Program-made: the position numbers and the translations under genes
The notes under the pieces: generated by a model
What the model saw: only the letters and a program-made list of their open reading frames with translations
The model's database searches: none
Told to the model about the DNA's origin: nothing
Assembly (NCBI GenBank): GCA_022684035.1
Contig: JAJHSB010000018.1
Span: forward strand, 1-36,768
DNA: 36,768 bases
DNA from: Candidatus Acetothermia bacterium
Lineage (GTDB): Bacteria; Bipolaricaulota; Bipolaricaulia; UBA7950
Direction: 5' to 3'
In this document: positions 32,935-36,768 of the stretch, in pieces
How positions within the stretch are numbered: position 1 is the stretch's first letter
Layout: every line of letters starts with the position of its first letter

Positions 32935-33715
32935 AATAATTTTGGGGGCAAGCACGCTCGCCTTCTTCCATAATCAAGATTATACATGGAAAATGGTAGC
33001 AGAGGCGACGCAGAGAATCATCTCGCTCAACCTCGGTGTGGAAATATGGACTTGCCCGCAGAGAGTAGGGCGAATCTTGTCTAATACAGATTACGCGGCA
33101 CTTCGTGTGGCTGGAACCGATGCACCATTCATCTCAATGCACACCCAGCTTAACAGGTGGGATCGTGGGGCATTATCCCAAGAGATAGATCAATGCACTG
33201 CTCTCGGTGCCATGACGCTTGTCCTCCATAACGTGACGCTCGACTGCCATCACCCGGCTTCACAACCGGACTACCCGGAGATAATGCGCTTGGCACAATT
33301 AGCGCGTGCTCATGGCATTACACTCGCGATCGAAAACGGCCCCGACCAGTTGTGGTTCCTTGATCAGATCCTTGACCGCATCGGCGATGATCCCAAAAAG
33401 ACGAATATCGGAGTCTGTATTGACATTGGCCATGCGTATATGTCGAAAGATGCAGGGCGGCAGCCGATCCGCGCTTATCTTGAGCGGTATAAAGAACAAT
33501 TGATTCACCTCCATTTGCACGATAACGACGGGCAAGGAGATTTGCATCGCATACCAGGCGAGGGGTTAATTAAGTGGCCTGAGGTGCTGGAGACGATTAA
33601 CAAAATAGATTATCACGGACCAGCGGTAATCGAACTCCATTCGACAGGTGATCCGATTGACGATATACGGCAAGCAACAGAACTTTTTGATCATCTTAAT
33701 TACCGCACAACTTAA
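32912..33715 (+). CDS. TIM-barrel sugar isomerase / endonuclease IV-like protein
   Basis: A 267-residue protein of the AP endonuclease 2/xylose isomerase-like TIM-barrel superfamily. Strand-end metal-site residues are visible in FISMHTQLN, TLVLHNVTL, ITLAIENGP, GVCIDIGHAY, LIHLHLHDNDGQGDLHRIPGEG and AVIELH, giving the His/Glu/Asp set of a divalent-metal site. The pattern is closer to sugar-phosphate isomerases or epimerases than to true endonuclease IV, but the substrate is unknown. The start at 32912 overlaps the previous gene by 23 bases and lacks a clear SD, so the exact start is unsure. Last gene of the tldD run. Confidence 0.8.
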   Translation: MKRSGTDKIILGASTLAFFHNQDYTWKMVAEATQRIISLNLGVEIWTCPQRVGRILSNTDYAALRVAGTDAPFISMHTQLNRWDRGALSQEIDQCTALGAMTLVLHNVTLDCHHPASQPDYPEIMRLAQLARAHGITLAIENGPDQLWFLDQILDRIGDDPKKTNIGVCIDIGHAYMSKDAGRQPIRAYLERYKEQLIHLHLHDNDGQGDLHRIPGEGLIKWPEVLETINKIDYHGPAVIELHSTGDPIDDIRQATELFDHLNYRTT

Positions 33716-33741
33716 ATAACATTTTAACCCAGCAACTAAAT

Positions 33742-33750
33742 TGATATAAT
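33742..33750 (+). promoter_or_regulatory. Extended -10 promoter of the metal importer operon
   Basis: TGATATAAT (TGnTATAAT) at 33742-33750, with a poor -35. The leader to the binding-protein gene is about 135 bases. It contains a second strong SD-like GGAGGAGG at about 33788 with no start codon at the right distance, which may be part of a regulatory leader. No Zur- or MntR-like palindrome was recognised. Confidence 0.45.
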
Positions 33751-33890
33751 GGTGATAGAGAACGATTGCTGGCATAGATATTTTTCGGAGGAGGTTAATC
33801 AAGTCTTACAAGCGGGCAAAAGCAATAAACCGCTGTAATTTCTTCAACGGCCTAACCCAGTGATGCCAAGCTAAAAAGGAGAGATAGACA

Positions 33891-34796
33891 ATGAGAGATA
33901 AGAGAACGAAAGTGGGGTTAACCGTCGCATTAGTAGTGCTACTGACGGTGGTATTTTGGGTAGGAGCGGGTACAGCAGGTCAGACTGCTATAGAAGATAG
34001 GCTCAACGTTGTAGTCAGTTTCGCTGTTTTACATGATTTTGTCACCTTCATTGGCGGTGATAGAGTAGAGGTCACCACAATGCTCACATGGGGCTTAGAC
34101 CCGTGCGGCTGGGATCCATCGCCGAGCGATATCAAGAAACTTGTCGGTGCCGACATATTTATTCACCTCGCTGATTTTGTCGATCCATGGATTGACAGAG
34201 TCCTTGCCGCGGCGGGCAGTCCTTATTTGGTCGTCGTTGAAGCAGCAAAGGGGTTGCCAATTCGCTTGATCGGAGGGGTCGGAGACCCACATGTATGGCT
34301 TGATCCAGTCAATGTCAAGGTGATGGTCAACACGATTATGCACGCCTTAATCGATCGCGATCCGGCTGGCGAAGCGCTCTATGTGGAGAATGCAACTCGG
34401 TTGCAGCAGCAGCTAAACGATTTAGACATCGCCTTCAGAACCCGATTAGCCGATCTTCCTCTGCGGGAGTTTATCGTCTTTCATCAGGCGCTCGATTACT
34501 TTGCGGTGCGGTACGGCCTTGTTGCTCATCCCTTAGTTATGTTTTGGCTTGACGATCCAGTGCCAGGCAGGATGGTCGAGCTAATTCGTCTCGGCCGTGA
34601 GCTTGGGGTAAGGTATATATTTACTGAAAAACCGGGAGAAGAGCTGTTCGAAGTCCTTGCAACAGAGATCGGCGCTGAGGTATTGCTGTTTCATATCTCA
34701 CCGCTTGCCCCGCGGGCGGAAGGAGAGGAATTGAGCGCCTATGTGGCGATGATGTTCGATTTCTTAGATAATCTTATGCGTGCGCTGAGAGGTTAA
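33891..34796 (+). CDS. ZnuA/TroA-like metal-binding protein of an ABC importer
   Basis: A 301-residue extracytoplasmic solute-binding protein with a Sec signal (hydrophobic 8-27, no lipobox Cys). The family binds Zn2+, Mn2+ or Fe2+ through about four side chains: His in DPHxxxPxPSD, His in DPHVWLDP, His in the FHxxxxYF motif, and an Asp or Glu late in the sequence. Here the first is replaced: DPCGWDPSPSDIKKL puts Cys72 where His is expected. His134 (GDPHVWLDP) and His198 (FHQALDYFAVRYGL) are kept. The late DPL motif reads LFHISPL, so the acidic ligand is missing or replaced by His268. No His-rich loop is present. The ligand set C-H-H-(H) suggests altered metal preference. AGGAGAG precedes the ATG. 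Confidence 0.88.
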   Translation: MRDKRTKVGLTVALVVLLTVVFWVGAGTAGQTAIEDRLNVVVSFAVLHDFVTFIGGDRVEVTTMLTWGLDPCGWDPSPSDIKKLVGADIFIHLADFVDPWIDRVLAAAGSPYLVVVEAAKGLPIRLIGGVGDPHVWLDPVNVKVMVNTIMHALIDRDPAGEALYVENATRLQQQLNDLDIAFRTRLADLPLREFIVFHQALDYFAVRYGLVAHPLVMFWLDDPVPGRMVELIRLGRELGVRYIFTEKPGEELFEVLATEIGAEVLLFHISPLAPRAEGEELSAYVAMMFDFLDNLMRALRG

Positions 34797-34802
34797 CTGA
34801 TC

Positions 34803-35600
34803 GTGGTACAGCCGGTCATTCTGGTAAACGGTCTTTCATTCAGCTATCCGGCCTCTCCACTTGTGCTGGAGGACGTCTCTCTCACTGTTGCAGGGGGGAG
34901 CATCCTCGGATTGGTCGGTCCGAATGGAGGTGGCAAGACAACTCTGCTTAAGTTGATCTTGAAACTGCTTCCGTTGCAACGAGGGACAATTGAGCTTTTC
35001 GGGCGACCGGTGGCGCAATTCGAAGAATGGCACCGCATCGGGTATCTTAGTCAGAAGATGTGGAGTTCTGATCGTAATTTTCCGGCATCAGTGGAAGAGG
35101 TCGTCTCAAGTGGGAGGGTGCAGCAGCGCGGATTACTGCGGCGACTGCATGCGAGCGACCGACAGAAGATCCAGTCAGCTTTAGAACGGGTCGGTATGTG
35201 GGCATATCAACATCGCAACATCGCTCAATTATCTGTCGGTCAACAGAGGCGGGTCTTCTTAGCACGCGCACTCGCCAGTGGAGCAGAACTCCTTATGTTG
35301 GATGAACCGACCTCATCAATGGATCCGGGAATTCAGGAGGATTTCTATCATCTATTGGAAGATCTGAGCAAAGAGCAGGGGGTCACCATTGTGCAGGTGT
35401 CGCACGACCTTGCCGGAGCGACAGCTCATGTTACGCATGTTGCGTGCCTCAACCGCCGCTTGCTGTACTGCGGAACGATCGAAGAGGGTTTGATTAGCGA
35501 CACCTTACCGCAGCTCTATGGTGAGATGCGCGATACTCTCCTTAGCGAACTGATCGCAATCCGCAACAGCAGAGCGTCGACACCATCCGTTTGTGGTTAA
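34803..35600 (+). CDS. Metal ABC transporter ATP-binding protein (ZnuC/TroB-like)
   Basis: A 265-residue ATPase that drives import by the adjoining permease. Walker A is GPNGGGKTT, the Q-loop is in IGYLSQKMWSSDRNFPASVEEVV (a pattern typical of Zn/Mn importers), the signature is LSVGQQRRVFLARAL, Walker B is LLMLDEPTSSMD and the H-loop is VSHDL. The signature has Val instead of Gly at its third position and QQ after it, a common variant in this subfamily. The start is GTG at 34803, six bases after the binding-protein stop, with GAGG upstream. Confidence 0.93.
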   Translation: MVQPVILVNGLSFSYPASPLVLEDVSLTVAGGSILGLVGPNGGGKTTLLKLILKLLPLQRGTIELFGRPVAQFEEWHRIGYLSQKMWSSDRNFPASVEEVVSSGRVQQRGLLRRLHASDRQKIQSALERVGMWAYQHRNIAQLSVGQQRRVFLARALASGAELLMLDEPTSSMDPGIQEDFYHLLEDLSKEQGVTIVQVSHDLAGATAHVTHVACLNRRLLYCGTIEEGLISDTLPQLYGEMRDTLLSELIAIRNSRASTPSVCG

Positions 35601-35656
35601 TTTTCTGTGGTTAGTTGTTGTCATTACCAGTTACACTACCAGGAGGCATCAGTAAC

Positions 35657-36484
35657 ATGGAGCTTGAGATATTCGAATTTGCATTCATGCAGCGGGCGTT
35701 CCTTGCTGGCTTGGTCATTGCTGTTGTTTGCCCCTCGATCGGACTCTTTTTGGTATTGCGACGGTATGCGTTGCTTGCCGAGGGGTTGGGCCATATCGCA
35801 TTCGGCGGAGTCTCGGTAGGGTTTTTAGGAGGAATAGATCCGGTCCTCGGTGCATTTGGCATGACTGGAATCAGCGCGATCGCCATCGAGCAGTTGCGCC
35901 GACAGGGAAAACTAGGAGGAGATACTGCAATCGGAGTTCTTATTGCATTGGGGCTGGCTATCGGAGTAGTTGCCAGCAGTGTAGCCGGTGCATTTAATGC
36001 CCGGTTGCTCGGATTTCTCTTTGGAAGCATCATTCTTGTTGCGCCCCGCGATCTCTATCTGATTACGGCCATTGGAACTGTCGTGATGCTCATCGTCACG
36101 CTGTTTGGTAAAGAGCTGTTCTATATCTGCTTCGATGAGGAAGCAGCGCTTGCTGGCGGTCTTCCGGTGAAGTTTTTCACAATGCTTCTCACGATCATGA
36201 CCGCACTGACCGTTGTCGCTTCGCTGCGTATCGTCGGCGTGTTGCTGGTATTCGCGTTGATCATTCTGCCGGTGGCGACAGCGATGCAGATCGCGCACAG
36301 TTTCCGGCAAGCCCGCTTGCTCTCGGTGCTGTTCGGACTTATTTCCGTTATCTCCGGACTGTTCGCCGCCTTTTATCTCGATCTACCCGCCGGCGGGGCG
36401 ATCGTTCTTATCGCTGGAGTTCTCTTTGTTATAGTGAGCGGGGTAGCAACGATTATCGCCAAGTCTGCGGCAGAAGGGTCATAA
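35657..36484 (+). CDS. Metal ABC transporter permease (ZnuB/TroC-like)
   Basis: A 275-residue polytopic membrane protein of the ABC-3 family with about eight helices. The N-terminus MQRAFLAGLVIAVVCPSIGLFLVLRRYALLAEGLGHIAFGGVSVGF is characteristic. The segment DEEAALAGGLPVKFFTMLLTIMTALTVVASLRIVGVLLVFALIILPVATA contains the coupling region and later helices. The start at 35657 has AGGAGG ten bases upstream; an in-frame ATG at 35615 is not preferred. The gap to the ATPase is 56 bases. It completes the ABC importer. Confidence 0.93.
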   Translation: MELEIFEFAFMQRAFLAGLVIAVVCPSIGLFLVLRRYALLAEGLGHIAFGGVSVGFLGGIDPVLGAFGMTGISAIAIEQLRRQGKLGGDTAIGVLIALGLAIGVVASSVAGAFNARLLGFLFGSIILVAPRDLYLITAIGTVVMLIVTLFGKELFYICFDEEAALAGGLPVKFFTMLLTIMTALTVVASLRIVGVLLVFALIILPVATAMQIAHSFRQARLLSVLFGLISVISGLFAAFYLDLPAGGAIVLIAGVLFVIVSGVATIIAKSAAEGS

Positions 36485-36504
36485 CTTCCTTAGACAGCAA
36501 GAAA

Positions 36505-36538
36505 CCCCTGCCGAAAATCGGGGACACCATACTTATTT
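36505..36538. repeat. REP-like hairpin and terminus motif of the RAYT family
   Basis: CCGA-AAA-TCGG (36511-36521), extended by a CCCC/GGGG pairing, is followed by GGGGACACCATACTTATTT (36520-36538). Read on the minus strand this is AAATAAGTATGGTGTCCCC, directly overlapping the stop of the RAYT remnant. I associate this end with RAYT-linked repeats. It may also end transcription of the importer operon. Confidence 0.6.
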
Positions 36539-36768
36539 CTCCTTGCCTCTTTTCTTTCTCCCCGGGTTTTGTTTTTGCCGAATCCTATCCACAGTTTTTT
36601 CAAGCTGTTTCACAAATCTCTCGCTTTCCAAAGGTCTTCCTGTTCGTTCGTGTGGCACAGTTCTTCTATATATCTCGTTGATTCCTGAATAACAAGAATT
36701 ATCGCCAATCCCTAACGGTTTCAAGTAAGAAGTTACTTTTTATGTGCGCTTACACGCTGCTCCAATAA
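36533..36768 (-). pseudogene. Decayed RAYT (REP-associated Y1 tyrosine transposase), C-terminal part
   Basis: The minus-strand frame 36724-36533 encodes INEIYRR, then PHERTGRPLESERFVKQLEKT and a basic tail PGRKKRGKEK; HERTGRPLG.E.FV..LE is the C-terminal hallmark of RAYT proteins. Upstream, another frame reads YWSSV-stop-AHIKSNFLLETVRDWR, matching the preceding WSS..AH...DW region. The copy therefore has at least one in-frame stop (TAA near 36752) and one frameshift (near 36700). The catalytic HUH and Tyr region lies beyond the window edge, so I cannot say whether it survives. Confidence 0.7.

Noticed and set aside
33716-33890. Zur or MntR operator before the metal importer
   Set aside because: No convincing palindrome of either type was visible; only an extended -10 and a spare SD-like sequence.

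Overview
The window is a bacterial chromosome segment of mid GC content, with ATG, GTG and TTG starts and Shine-Dalgarno (SD) sequences before many genes. It holds dnaA with a probable oriC, prfB with a programmed frameshift, ruvA-ruvX, smpB, hslVU, thrS, tldD-tldE and comEA. The mix of housekeeping genes, unusual membrane-protein fusions, RAYT (REP-associated tyrosine transposase) debris and many heptamer-based intergenic repeats suggests an uncultured, deep-branching lineage known mainly from metagenomes. I cannot name the phylum from sequence alone.

Layout. 1-530: debris of an integrase-type transposase and a repeat terminus. 533-7547: a P2-type (Ca2+-like) ATPase, then two MacB/LolD-like ABC systems pointing at each other (3440-5315 on +, 5659-7547 on -) with a palindromic repeat element between them. 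7763-10629: a metal-resistance unit on the minus strand, csoR - P1B-type ATPase - cupin, behind a strong sigma70-type promoter with a likely CsoR operator. 11024-15487: two adjoining membrane genes, a degenerate spermidine-synthase-like protein and a fusion of a MOP-superfamily flippase/exporter with an ApbE flavin transferase. This pair is the most novel part of the window. 15796-19568: ruvA-ruvX converging on prfB, then ykuK-like, mobB and smpB on the minus strand. 19909-22084: dnaA, a probable oriC with mirror-image pairs of DnaA boxes, and a DciA-like protein carrying a zinc ribbon. 22443-26510: hslV, hslU, thrS. 26960-27861: comEA and a Cys-cluster protein on the minus strand. 28053-33715: a tight run tldD-tldE-S58 peptidase-PLP desulfhydrase-TIM-barrel protein, which looks like a peptide and amino-acid processing unit. 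33891-36484: a ZnuACB/TroABC-like metal importer whose binding protein has changed metal ligands. 36533 to the end: a decayed RAYT transposase.

How the parts work together. Metal handling recurs (P2 ATPase, CsoR-P1B ATPase, ZnuACB). The exporter-ApbE fusion suggests a self-contained machine for bringing flavin nucleotide across the membrane and attaching it to extracytoplasmic proteins. No FMN-binding target protein was seen in the window. At least three intergenic regions carry elements with the same design, inverted arms built of tandem 7-bp units, although the units themselves are unrelated.
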